From assembly GCA_934476075.1 (NCBI GenBank), contig CAKSNH010000005.1, positions 62,001 to 126,000 on the forward strand: a stretch of DNA of 64,000 bases. The letters run 5' to 3'. This stretch comes from an uncultured Clostridia bacterium (lineage in GTDB: Bacteria > Bacillota > Clostridia > UBA1381). How positions within the stretch are numbered: the first letter of the stretch is position 1; each line of letters begins with the position of its first letter. A model generated the notes under the pieces. That model was not told where the DNA came from. It saw nothing but the letters and a program-made list of their open reading frames with translations, and searched no databases. This document shows, piece after piece, positions 27,432-34,817 of this stretch. The translations under genes and the position numbers were made by a program.

Positions 27432-27739
27432 AAAATCACCTCAATCGTTTAAATATTGCTAAATAAGTTAGCTGTTTTATATTATTATCGCCTTTTTGCC
27501 GAGATTATTCAAGCCTGACTTACTTGTTTTGATTGGGTATCTGCTGTCAATCGTCGGCATACAGTATCCTCTATTTTGTATGCGTACATTAAGTGTTTTA
27601 TACATAAACGGGAATTTTAGTCAAATTGCTTTTTGCAGCGTGAGTGGATTTAAAATCAATAGAGGTAGAAAAATGAATAATTATATCTTAGTCATAGGAC
27701 AAAATTCAACAATAATAAACTAAAACGGAGGTGTTAATT
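27432..27739. other. Intergenic region behind the recombinase
   Basis: About 300 bp without a convincing gene. One plus-strand frame (27478-27723) is open and begins with a hydrophobic stretch (LLVLIGYLLSIVGI), but it lacks a start codon with a binding site and does not resemble the lost part of FeoB. A 16-codon frame at 27672 with GAGGT before it is too short to judge. The region may hold the right end of the integrated element. Confidence 0.4.
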
Positions 27740-27955
27740 ATGACAAGGGTTGAAAATTTAGGCGGTGGAAGAAGGCTTGTCATACCCGATGACCCGAAAC
27801 GTAAACCTTATGAGGTTACGGTAACGCACGTTATGGCTGACGGCAGTGTGAGGGATAGCGTGGAGGGGTATGTAGTTCCGTATAATGAGATTACTGCCCC
27901 TGCCTATGATTTAGCGGTAACGATAGCGTATGAGAAGATGAAAGGATTGAGGTGA
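27740..27955 (+). CDS. Small hypothetical protein
   Basis: A 71-residue protein, not recognised. It starts MTRVENLGGGRRLVIPDDPK, is rich in Val, Thr and charged residues and ends in a short helix (YDLAVTIAYEKMKGL). The ribosome binding site GGAGG lies eight bases before the ATG, which makes translation likely. It sits on the far side of the recombinase gene and could be cargo of the element or part of the host sequence. A short possible membrane-peptide gene follows with overlapping signals. Confidence 0.6.
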   Translation: MTRVENLGGGRRLVIPDDPKRKPYEVTVTHVMADGSVRDSVEGYVVPYNEITAPAYDLAVTIAYEKMKGLR

Positions 27956-27959
27956 TAAA

Positions 27960-28109
27960 GTGCACAAAAGAAGGAATGTACTAAGCATAGCGGGGATAAT
28001 TATTCTGCTTATTACAATGCTCATTATTGCGATTTTATGCAATTTCCTACAAATTAAAAAAGTCCGCAAAGGCTGTAACCGATGCGGACTGAGATTAAAT
28101 ATATTGTAA
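27960..28109 (+). CDS. Possible small membrane peptide ending in a repeat
   Basis: A 49-codon frame from GTG with GAGGTG five bases upstream, overlapping the end of the previous gene's stop region. Residues 8-27 form one hydrophobic helix (VLSIAGIIILLITMLIIAIL). From about codon 25 the frame is made of dispersed repeat copy D and of the opposing terminator, so the natural C-terminus has probably been replaced. It could equally be a chance frame. Confidence 0.3.
   Translation: MHKRRNVLSIAGIIILLITMLIIAILCNFLQIKKVRKGCNRCGLRLNIL
28026..28060 (-). repeat. Dispersed intergenic repeat, copy D (fragment)
   Basis: A 5' fragment in minus orientation. It carries AATTTGTAGGAAATTG followed by a variant of the first hairpin (TTGCA-TAAAA-TCGCAA) and then leaves the repeat. 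It begins exactly after the T-tract of the terminator at 28054-28090. Confidence 0.7.
28054..28090 (-). terminator. Intrinsic terminator of the flavin reductase-rubredoxin gene
   Basis: On the minus strand the stem GTCCGCA / TGCGGAC with a 14-nt loop is followed by six T residues. Confidence 0.8.
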
Positions 28110-28184
28110 AAACACTCAAAAAAGTTTATATTGTATTTATCATAGCTCAGAACCAATTTACCGTATAATCGTATCTTTGTACTC

Positions 28185-28820
28185 CTATTTCGCCGTGAAT
28201 TTATCTTTTCCCGCTCCGCAAATCGGGCATACCCAATCTTCGGGCAAATCCGCAAAATTACCGTCTTTATATACATATCCGCAAATATCGCACACATATT
28301 CTCCGCTGTCGGTCTGCTCCCGGTGATAAGTCGGAGCATTTTTCGGTGCAGTGCCCTTAATCTCTCTGTGATAATATTCGTATGTCATAGGCTTATCATC
28401 AGATATTTTTTCCGCATCAATCACTTCCGCTATAAATATCGCATGAGTTCCCGTATCAACTATATTCTCAACTTTGCAGTGCAGCCACCCCGACACATAT
28501 TTTGTCAATACAGGCATATTGTTCATCAACATTCTAAATTCCGTACCGCCGAATTTTGTATCTTCACGGCTTGTGGAAAATCCGAATTTTGTTATTAATT
28601 CTTTCGGTGCATTTTCGGTCAAAATCGATACCGTAAACTCACGGGTATTTTGTATGCACGCAGTCGTGTAGTTGTTATGATTTAAGCTCACCGCTATTTT
28701 TTTCGGTTCTGACGATATTTGAATTACCGAATTAACCACACAGCCCGCAAGCGTATTATTTGCCGCCGTTCCCACAATGTACATTCCGTATGAAATATCC
28801 TGAATTACTCTTTCGTCCAT
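28185..28820 (-). CDS. Flavin reductase-rubredoxin fusion (high-molecular-weight rubredoxin type)
   Basis: A 211-residue two-domain redox protein. Residues 1-155 form an FMN-binding flavin-reductase (flavoredoxin) domain; residues about 170-208 form a rubredoxin with the iron-binding pairs CDICGY and CPICGA. The same layout occurs in high-molecular-weight rubredoxins of acetogens and clostridia, which pass electrons from NAD(P)H to flavodiiron proteins for O2 or NO detoxification. The exact partner is not visible in this window. Cytoplasmic. The binding site is GGGAG. Confidence 0.9.
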   Translation of the reverse strand: MDERVIQDISYGMYIVGTAANNTLAGCVVNSVIQISSEPKKIAVSLNHNNYTTACIQNTREFTVSILTENAPKELITKFGFSTSREDTKFGGTEFRMLMNNMPVLTKYVSGWLHCKVENIVDTGTHAIFIAEVIDAEKISDDKPMTYEYYHREIKGTAPKNAPTYHREQTDSGEYVCDICGYVYKDGNFADLPEDWVCPICGAGKDKFTAK

Positions 28821-28836
28821 TTTCTCCCGACCTTCC

Positions 28837-29025
28837 TTATTTAAATAATTCGTTTGCCAAATCTTCGATACGTTTCTTTCTGTCCTTGTCCTCGCTGACC
28901 GTTATTGTCACAACATCGCCCTCTTTTGCGTTTTGAACAAACACTTTCGGCATATCCGCAAATTCTCCGTTTTCCAGTTCAACAACCGCATAATCGCCTT
29001 CAAATCTGTCAATTATAACTTTCAT
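28837..29025 (-). CDS. DUF3006 family protein
   Basis: A 62-residue DUF3006 protein. It opens [20 protein letters not shown] and has the expected small beta barrel pattern followed by a charged helix. Members are often encoded next to ComEC-like metallo-beta-lactamase proteins, as here, with a 2-bp gap to the upstream gene. Function unknown. Confidence 0.85.
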   Translation of the reverse strand: MKVIIDRFEGDYAVVELENGEFADMPKVFVQNAKEGDVVTITVSEDKDRKKRIEDLANELFK

Positions 29026-29027
29026 AC

Positions 29028-29927
29028 TTATTCTCCTTTTTCCGGTGTAACCGTTAAATTATCTCCGTCAGTTTCCAATGTTATTGTTCCGTTTAAATCG
29101 GTACGATATACTGTAACTCCCGCATCTTCCAATCTTTTTACTATATCTTTATTCGGGTGGTTATAGCTGTTTTTGTCACCGCATGAAATTATTCCGTACT
29201 GTGGATTTACAGCGTCCAAAAATTTCTTTGTTGTTGACGTTTCGCTGCCATGATGTCCCACTTTCAGTACATCTGCCGATAAATCATAACCGTTGTTCAG
29301 CATTTCTTTTTCGGAAACTTTCTGTGCATCTCCCGTAAATAAAATTGAACGGTTTTTATATGTCAGTTTGATAACTATTGAATAATCGTTAAGATTATCA
29401 TACTCATCTGAATTTGGAGCGAGCGTTTCCACTTTTGTATTGTCATCTTCATATATTATCATACCCGCTTTTGTCGAATTAATCGTCAAACCTTTATTTT
29501 TTATCGACTTCAATACTCTTTCAAACAATTTTGTATCATTTGTTGCTTTCGGCATATAAATCTTGCCTATGTCATAATTGTCAACCACTTTGTCCATAGA
29601 ACCGATATGGTCTGCGTGAGGGTGCGTGCCAACAAGATAATCTATCTTAGACACATTGTTTTCCACCAAATCCTCAACTATCGCATCATACGCATCTGCA
29701 ATCCCGGCATCAATCAGCATACTCTCGCCGTTCGGCAGAATAACCAATTCGCAGTCCGCCTGTCCCACATCAATAAAATCAACTTTCAGTTTTTCCGTTG
29801 ACACCGATGTACTTCCGTTATTCTGACCGCTGTTATTAATTTCATTTAATATCGAATTAACGTCACAGCCCGTCAGCACAACCGCCGACAAAACAATCGG
29901 CAATAATACTTTAAATAATTTTTTCAT
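29028..29927 (-). CDS. ComEC/Rec2-like metallo-beta-lactamase lipoprotein
   Basis: A 299-residue secreted lipoprotein (signal ending VVLTGCD, Cys at about 21) with one metallo-beta-lactamase domain. The metal-binding motif is THPHADHIG; a later Asp is in FTGDAQ and a His pair in VGHHGS. This matches the isolated hydrolase domain of ComEC, which degrades the non-transported DNA strand; stand-alone lipoproteins of this type are common in clostridia and may be extracellular nucleases or phosphodiesterases. The start has AAAGGAG seven bases upstream; a longer frame of 29 codons lacks one. Confidence 0.87.
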   Translation of the reverse strand: MKKLFKVLLPIVLSAVVLTGCDVNSILNEINNSGQNNGSTSVSTEKLKVDFIDVGQADCELVILPNGESMLIDAGIADAYDAIVEDLVENNVSKIDYLVGTHPHADHIGSMDKVVDNYDIGKIYMPKATNDTKLFERVLKSIKNKGLTINSTKAGMIIYEDDNTKVETLAPNSDEYDNLNDYSIVIKLTYKNRSILFTGDAQKVSEKEMLNNGYDLSADVLKVGHHGSETSTTKKFLDAVNPQYGIISCGDKNSYNHPNKDIVKRLEDAGVTVYRTDLNGTITLETDGDNLTVTPEKGE

Positions 29928-30419
29928 AAAATCTCCTTTCTTAATAAGTGCTATATAATAATTTAAATACAGTGCTCGATAATAAATATTTTTTATTAAA
30001 ACTTTGACTTTCAAATTTATGTTAAGATAAGGTTTGAATTATTTTCAGTTTCATCTGCAATATCTTCCAAAACCATCTTTAAACACTTTTGCATTTGTTA
30101 TTTTTTGTTGCGATTTTATTAAGTGATTTTACAATATCTTCGCTAATTTTCTACATAATCTTTTGATTTGCAACTATCTTTCATATATTTTACTAATTTT
30201 CACGCCATTTAGGATACAGATTAGGATTTTTTCAATAAAATCTTTAAGTTTTCCGCTACATTTTTCCCAAAGGTATGTTCCTTTGCTCAAAACTCAAAAG
30301 ACACCACTACTTACTTTTGCATAAGTAATGATGTCTTATTGTTTACTGTATCAAGGTTCACCGTTGTTGTAAAATACAAATATCAACCTTTTAATTTACT
30401 TAAAAATATTTTATTGCGA
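29928..30419. other. Intergenic region between lysS and the MBL lipoprotein gene
   Basis: About 490 bp of A/T-rich sequence. It holds the leader of the lipoprotein gene and the lysS terminator at 30299-30336. No further gene, RNA or clear repeat was seen. Confidence 0.6.
30299..30336 (-). terminator. Probable lysS terminator
   Basis: A 14-16 bp imperfect stem (AGACATCATTACTTA / TAAGTAGTGGTGTCT on the minus strand) is followed by TTTTGAGTTTT. The T-tract is interrupted, so strength is uncertain. Confidence 0.6.
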
Positions 30420-31901
30420 TTACTTATTTTCAATAGGTTTCATTGTCGGGAACAACAATACATCTCTGATTGAATAGCTGTCGGTCAAAAGCATAACAAA
30501 TCTGTCCACACCAATTCCCAAACCGCCTGTCGGTGGCATACCGTATTCAAGAGCAGTCAAGAAATCGTCGTCCATCATGTTCGCTTCGTCATCGCCCGCA
30601 TCACGCAAAGCAACTTGTTTCATAAATCTTTCTCTTTGGTCGATTGGGTCGTTAAGTTCCGAGAAAGCGTTACCGAATTCACGTCCTGTGATGAATACTT
30701 CAAATCTTTCTGTCAATTCGGGCTGAGATGGTTTTCTCTTTGCAAGCGGAGAAATTTCAACCGGATATTCTGTGATAAATGTAGGCTGAACAAGGTTTTC
30801 TTCAACAAATTCATCAAAGAACAATGCAATAATATCACCTCTGGTTGCCTTTGCCGGTTCAACTTCAAGACCTTTTTCCTTAGCAATAGCCTGTGCCTCT
30901 TCGTCTGTCTTGATTTCGTTAAAGTCAACATTTGCATATTTCTTTACAGACTCAATCATTGTAAGTCTTTCAAAGTGTGAAAGGTCAATTTCAGTACCTT
31001 GGTATGTCACCTTAGTTGTACCGCAAACCTTTTCCGCACAATATCTGAACAGATTTTCCGTCAAATCCATCATATCGTTGTAATCAGCATATGCCTGATA
31101 AATTTCAATAGACGTAAATTCCGGATTATGCTTAATGTCCATACCTTCGTTACGGAATTGTCTGCCCATTTCATAAACCTTTTCCATACCGCCGACAATC
31201 AATCTCTTTAAGTGAAGCTCTGTCGCAATACGAAGATACATATCCATATCAAGAGTATTGTGATGAGTGATGAACGGTCTTGCGGCAGCACCGCCCGGAA
31301 TGGTATTTAGAATAGGTGTTTCCACTTCAAGGAAATCGTTATTGTCAAGATATTCACGAATTGCACGGATAATTTTACTTCTCATAACAAATGTGTTCTT
31401 AACGTCTGCGTTCATGATAAGGTCAACATATCTCTGACGGTATCTAAGGTCTGGGTCTGTCAAGCCGTGGAATTTCTCCGGCAGCGGCAATAATGATTTA
31501 GAAAGCAAAGTAAGCTTTTCAACTCTGATTGATATTTCACCTGTCTGAGTTGTGAATACAACACCCTCAGCACCCAAAATATCACCTATATCTAACTTTT
31601 TGAAATATTCGTATTCTTCCTCGCCAAGAATATCTTTTTTTACAAAAATCTGAATATTGCCACTGATATCGGCAAGGTTACCGAAACCAACCTTACCCAT
31701 TCTTCTTTTTGACATAAGTCTGCCGGCAACAGTAACGTGTTTATCTTCATATTCGGCGTAGTTGTCTTTTATATCCTGAGCCTTATTTTGGCAATCAAAT
31801 TTAGTAATTTCAAACGGATTACGGTCTGCATCCTGTAATTCTTTAAGCTTGTCACGTCTGATTTGCAAAAGCTCTGACAATTTCTTTTCGTTATTCTCCA
31901 T
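30420..31901 (-). CDS. lysS: Lysyl-tRNA synthetase (class II)
   Basis: A 493-residue class II lysyl-tRNA synthetase that charges tRNA(Lys). An N-terminal OB-fold anticodon-binding domain (about 55-170) is followed by the catalytic core: motif 1 around FLEVETPIL, motif 2 [18 protein letters not shown] and motif 3 [12 protein letters not shown]. Length is typical. The start has GGGAGG nine bases upstream. It is transcribed alone from a near-consensus promoter; no T-box is visible in the short leader. Confidence 0.97.
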   Translation of the reverse strand: MENNEKKLSELLQIRRDKLKELQDADRNPFEITKFDCQNKAQDIKDNYAEYEDKHVTVAGRLMSKRRMGKVGFGNLADISGNIQIFVKKDILGEEEYEYFKKLDIGDILGAEGVVFTTQTGEISIRVEKLTLLSKSLLPLPEKFHGLTDPDLRYRQRYVDLIMNADVKNTFVMRSKIIRAIREYLDNNDFLEVETPILNTIPGGAAARPFITHHNTLDMDMYLRIATELHLKRLIVGGMEKVYEMGRQFRNEGMDIKHNPEFTSIEIYQAYADYNDMMDLTENLFRYCAEKVCGTTKVTYQGTEIDLSHFERLTMIESVKKYANVDFNEIKTDEEAQAIAKEKGLEVEPAKATRGDIIALFFDEFVEENLVQPTFITEYPVEISPLAKRKPSQPELTERFEVFITGREFGNAFSELNDPIDQRERFMKQVALRDAGDDEANMMDDDFLTALEYGMPPTGGLGIGVDRFVMLLTDSYSIRDVLLFPTMKPIENK

Positions 31902-31967
31902 TAAATATTTTCCTCCCTAGTTCTGCGTGGGGCAATTTACCCCGTAAAATTTCACTATATAACTAAC

Positions 31968-31996
31968 ATTATATACTATCCGACCGCTTATTACAA
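31968..31996 (-). promoter_or_regulatory. Promoter of lysS
   Basis: On the minus strand TTGTAA, a 17-bp spacer and a consensus TATAAT. The leader of about 60 nt contains a small hairpin GGGG-N7-CCCC (31928-31950) just before the ribosome binding site. Confidence 0.75.
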
Positions 31997-32151
31997 TAAT
32001 TTTTTTAATTTTTTTTAGTTTTTCACACCATTTTTATTAAATTAGTTCTTGCAAAACCTACATATTTATGATAAACTATAATAGTTAATTTGGAATTTTA
32101 TCGTTTGTAATTTAATTCCATATATATTCTTTTGTAATAGGAGGTTAATGT

Positions 32152-32394
32152 ATGAATACTCTATTTTTGGTACTTCATTTGATTGTAACTGTTTTGCTTA
32201 TTGTCATTGTATTGTTGCAAGAAGGAAAAGACCCCGGCATGAGAGGTATTATGGGTACAACAGGAACTGAGTCGGATTCGTTTTTCAGCAAGAACACCGG
32301 CAGAACAAAGAAAGCACTTTTGTCTAAGATGACAGCTGTTATTTCTGTTTTGTTCCTTATCACTACTTTGGTTACAGTATATCTGAACGCTTAA
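32152..32394 (+). CDS. secG: Preprotein translocase subunit SecG
   Basis: An 80-residue SecG, the small membrane subunit of the SecYEG channel. Two hydrophobic helices (about 3-22 and 57-77) flank the conserved loop with LLQEGKDPGMRGIMG and the Phe/Lys-rich FFSKNTGRTKK stretch. Length is typical. AGGAGG precedes the ATG. A TATAAT at 32077-32082 is a likely -10 box, but no good -35 box is visible. Confidence 0.96.
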   Translation: MNTLFLVLHLIVTVLLIVIVLLQEGKDPGMRGIMGTTGTESDSFFSKNTGRTKKALLSKMTAVISVLFLITTLVTVYLNA

Positions 32395-32402
32395 ATAAAC
32401 TC

Positions 32403-32440
32403 AAAAAAAACGTTTCCGTAATTTGCGGAAACGTTTTTTT
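32403..32440. terminator. Bidirectional terminator between secG and queF
   Basis: A perfect stem ACGTTTCCG / CGGAAACGT with A runs on the left and T runs on the right, serving both converging genes. Confidence 0.9.
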
Positions 32441-32442
32441 AA

Positions 32443-32940
32443 TTATCTGTTGTTTATATTTTCGGGATTCATGTCGTGGTTTATCAAACGATTAAACGCC
32501 ATCTCCTCCCATTTTGTGCCCGGCATACCGTAATTGCAGTACGGGTCTATCGAAATACCGCCTCTCGGAGTAAATCTGCCCCAAACCTCGATATATTTTG
32601 GGTTCATCAATTTAATCAAATCTTTCATAATTATATTTACGCAGTCCTCATGGAAATCGCCGTGATTGCGGAAACTGAACAGATACAATTTCAATGACTT
32701 GCTTTCAACCATAATTTCATTCGGGATATAGCTGATATATATTGACGCAAAATCGGGCTGACCGGTAAGCGGACAAAGGCTTGTAAATTCGGGACAATTA
32801 AACTTTACGAAATAATCGTTGCCCTTGTGCTTGTTCACAAACGTTTCCAAAACCTCCGGTGCATAATCTGTCGGATATTTTGTGCCTTGATTTCCCAATA
32901 GCGTAATTCCGTCTAATTCTTCTTTATTTCTTCCCGACAT
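32443..32940 (-). CDS. queF: NADPH-dependent 7-cyano-7-deazaguanine reductase
   Basis: A 165-residue unimodular QueF that reduces preQ0 to preQ1 in queuosine synthesis. The catalytic Cys is in [14 protein letters not shown], followed by the conserved Asp and the substrate-binding [16 protein letters not shown], with FHEDCVN after it. It is the third gene of the preQ1-riboswitch operon, and its binding site lies within the end of the transporter gene. Confidence 0.95.
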   Translation of the reverse strand: MSGRNKEELDGITLLGNQGTKYPTDYAPEVLETFVNKHKGNDYFVKFNCPEFTSLCPLTGQPDFASIYISYIPNEIMVESKSLKLYLFSFRNHGDFHEDCVNIIMKDLIKLMNPKYIEVWGRFTPRGGISIDPYCNYGMPGTKWEEMAFNRLINHDMNPENINNR

Positions 32941-32943
32941 ATT

Positions 32944-33636
32944 TTATTCCTCCTCACTCATTTTCATAGGTGTAATTTTTGTCACGAGATATATAAACGG
33001 TGTGTCCAAAAGTGCCACAATCGCTTTGAACACATATGTTGTAATCATAATGCTGAAAAATACGCTCCATGGATATGTGCCTATAAATGCGAAAGTTGTA
33101 AACAAAACAGTATCCACAAGCTGGCTTATCAGTGTTGAACCGTTGTTTCTAAGCCAAAGATATTTTGAATTTTCGCCTGTTTTCTTCCACCAGAAATGGT
33201 ACAGATGCACGTCCAAAAACTGCGAAATTGCGTAAACAACGATACTTGATATTGCTATTCTCGGCACCATGCCGAATACCACCTGTAATGACGGATTTAT
33301 ATAGTCGTTTGCATTAGGTGTAAACAACAATGTAAGCTGAGTACCTATAACCCAGATAACCGTGGTGAACAATCCTAAGCTGACCGCCGTCTGAGCCGAT
33401 TTTTTGCCGTACTTTTCGGATAAAATATCCGTCACCAAAAACGTACTTGCATAAAGCACATTTCCGGCAGTTGTTGATAAACCAAACAAATCTATTGTTT
33501 TGCAGACTTGTATATTTGCAAGAATTACCCCGAAAACCGTCCAGCCGTACAATCCTATTTTACCAAAGAATTTATATATACATACCGTACCGCCCAAGAA
33601 AAATAATACACCAAAAATAAAAAGTAATTCGTTCAT
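32944..33636 (-). CDS. Queuosine precursor transporter (VUT/YhhQ family)
   Basis: A 230-residue membrane protein with six to seven hydrophobic segments, of the VUT/ECF-like family whose E. coli member YhhQ takes up preQ0/preQ1. Family motifs here are TFLVTDILSEKYGKK and the YAISQFLDVHLYHFWWKKTG stretch. Its place between queC and queF behind a preQ1 riboswitch supports a queuosine precursor as substrate. GGAGG precedes the ATG. Confidence 0.9.
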   Translation of the reverse strand: MNELLFIFGVLFFLGGTVCIYKFFGKIGLYGWTVFGVILANIQVCKTIDLFGLSTTAGNVLYASTFLVTDILSEKYGKKSAQTAVSLGLFTTVIWVIGTQLTLLFTPNANDYINPSLQVVFGMVPRIAISSIVVYAISQFLDVHLYHFWWKKTGENSKYLWLRNNGSTLISQLVDTVLFTTFAFIGTYPWSVFFSIMITTYVFKAIVALLDTPFIYLVTKITPMKMSEEE

Positions 33637-33648
33637 ATTCGTACCTCC

Positions 33649-34341
33649 TTATAATATCGGGTCTTTGACACCGTTTGCCTCAAATGCCTTAATACGGTCA
33701 ATGCAGGTTCCGCATTCGCCGCATGGCTTGTCCTGTCCTTCATAGCAACTCCATGTAAGCTCATAAGGTGCTTTCAGTTCCAATCCCATTTTCACAACGC
33801 CCGCCTTATTCAAATTCAAAAGCGGTGCTTTAACTTCAAGCACTCTGCCCGAACCCTCATATATAGCGGTATTTATGGCATTGTTAAACTCAGGTGTACA
33901 ATCGGGATATGCACGTCCTGCTGCATCGTCACTGTGTGCACCGTAATAGATGAATTTTGCATTAAAGCTGATAGCCACCGCAGCCGCATATGAAAGCATA
34001 AGACCGTTTCTAAACGGTACATAAGTTTCAACCGTACCTTCGCCGCCAAGTTCTTCAAGCTGTTTTGCATAGCTTTCGTGTTTTATCGCACCACGATTTT
34101 GAAGTAAAGTACAGTCGCTGTTTTCAAAAATTTTCGACAAATCCTGTATTATAATTTGTACGTTGTAATGTTTTGCCACTTTTTTTGCACATTCGATTTC
34201 CTTATCGTGTTTTTGTCCGTAATAAACCGATAACGCCAGCACATTTTCCGCACCGTATTCCGCCACGGCAAATGCAAGACAGGTGGTGCTGTCAATTCCT
34301 CCGCTAAGCAGTACGACTGCTTCTTTTTTGTTTGATTTCAT
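33649..34341 (-). CDS. queC: 7-cyano-7-deazaguanine synthase
   Basis: A 230-residue QueC, which turns 7-carboxy-7-deazaguanine into preQ0 with ATP and ammonia. The PP-loop LLSGGIDSTTC is at residues 11-21 and the zinc site is formed by the C-terminal cysteines in CYEGQ, PCGECGTC. The start has AGGAGG seven bases upstream; the frame is open for 39 more codons but these lie in the riboswitch leader. First gene of the que operon. queD and queE were not found in the window. Confidence 0.96.
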   Translation of the reverse strand: MKSNKKEAVVLLSGGIDSTTCLAFAVAEYGAENVLALSVYYGQKHDKEIECAKKVAKHYNVQIIIQDLSKIFENSDCTLLQNRGAIKHESYAKQLEELGGEGTVETYVPFRNGLMLSYAAAVAISFNAKFIYYGAHSDDAAGRAYPDCTPEFNNAINTAIYEGSGRVLEVKAPLLNLNKAGVVKMGLELKAPYELTWSCYEGQDKPCGECGTCIDRIKAFEANGVKDPIL

Positions 34342-34407
34342 TGTAAATCCTCCTAAAATATTTATCATGTACAGATATAATAGGCGGACGTTTTTTTGCA
34401 TATAAAC

Positions 34408-34441
34408 ACAAAAAAACGAGCCTGAAAAAGAAAAGGCTCGC
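34408..34441 (-). terminator. Regulatory terminator in the queC leader
   Basis: On the minus strand the stem CGAGCC / GGCTCG with an A/T loop is followed by seven T residues, 67 bp before the queC start codon and 36 bp after the preQ1 aptamer. The stem upstream of it (AAACTA in the aptamer tail, TAGTTT just before the terminator) suggests competing folds, as in transcription-attenuating riboswitches. Confidence 0.75.
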
Positions 34442-34475
34442 AAACTAATAACAGTCAAAGTCTTGACTGTTAAAA

Positions 34476-34516
34476 TTCCTAGTTTTATTTATCGACAGGA
34501 TGGATTGCGAACTGTC
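34476..34516 (-). promoter_or_regulatory. preQ1-I riboswitch aptamer
   Basis: On the minus strand a stem GACAG / CTGTC encloses a loop TTCGCAATCCATC, followed by an A-rich tail GATAAATAAAACTAGGA. This follows the class I preQ1 pattern (stem, C-containing loop, A-rich strand, then a short pairing segment), with particular likeness to the Thermoanaerobacter tengcongensis type (UCGCAGUAACC loop, AAAACAAGG tail). It lies upstream of queC, a known target of this class, and is followed by a terminator. It should reduce expression when preQ1 is plentiful. Confidence 0.85.
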
Positions 34517-34536
34517 TATACAATTTTTCAACAGGT

Positions 34537-34755
34537 GTTATTATAACATAACAACAAAGGCGGCTGAATGTCGCCGGAGTATTATGTTTCAATGTTCTCC
34601 GAAACATAGAAATCTCTGATTTCGTTCTGTTTCGTGAGGTTATTATAATATAACAACAAGGCGGTGTTCGTCGCCGCAGTATTATATTTCAATGTTCTCC
34701 GAAACATAGAAATCTCTGATTTCGTCCTGTTTCGTGAGGTTATTATAACATAACA
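34537..34755 (-). repeat. Tandem ~100-bp structured repeats in the que leader region
   Basis: Two imperfect tandem copies (34537-34638 and 34639-34738) and the first 16 bp of a third (34739-34754), each opening with the near-palindrome GTTATTATAACATAAC or a variant. Within each copy, on the minus strand, GAAATC-AGA-GATTTC is nested in GAAAC / GTTTC, and a second hairpin GGCG / CGCC keeps its stem while its loop differs between copies. The periods (102 and 100 bp) are not multiples of three, so this is not coding. The promoter appears to sit in the third, partial copy. Confidence 0.8.
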
Positions 34756-34770
34756 TTTTTCTTTTTGCAA
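34742..34770 (-). promoter_or_regulatory. Probable promoter of the que operon
   Basis: On the minus strand TTGCAA, a 17-bp spacer and TATAAT, within the third repeat unit. The TATAAT is also present in the two complete repeats, but without a good -35 box, so transcription likely starts here and runs through both repeats into the riboswitch. If so, the leader is about 390 nt. Confidence 0.5.
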
Positions 34771-34817
34771 GAGGGAAAATAGACAAATTTTGAGTTGTTG
34801 AGTTAATTGATATATTT

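Noticed and set aside
27496..27723. Hydrophobic frame behind the recombinase as the missing C-terminal part of FeoB
   Set aside because: None of the conserved FeoB C-terminal motifs (RERLIAILTN, ELPPYR, PANEI) is present.
31902..31967. A T-box leader for lysS
   Set aside because: The leader is only about 60 nt, with no TGGNACC-type T-box sequence or specifier stem.
34537..34755. Tandem repeats as a CRISPR array
   Set aside because: The units are about 100 bp, contiguous and similar throughout, without unique spacers, and there are no cas genes.
34582..34770. A 62-codon minus-strand frame across the tandem repeats
   Set aside because: The two repeat units are read in different phases (periods of 100 and 102 bp), so the frame is an accident of repeats; no binding site.
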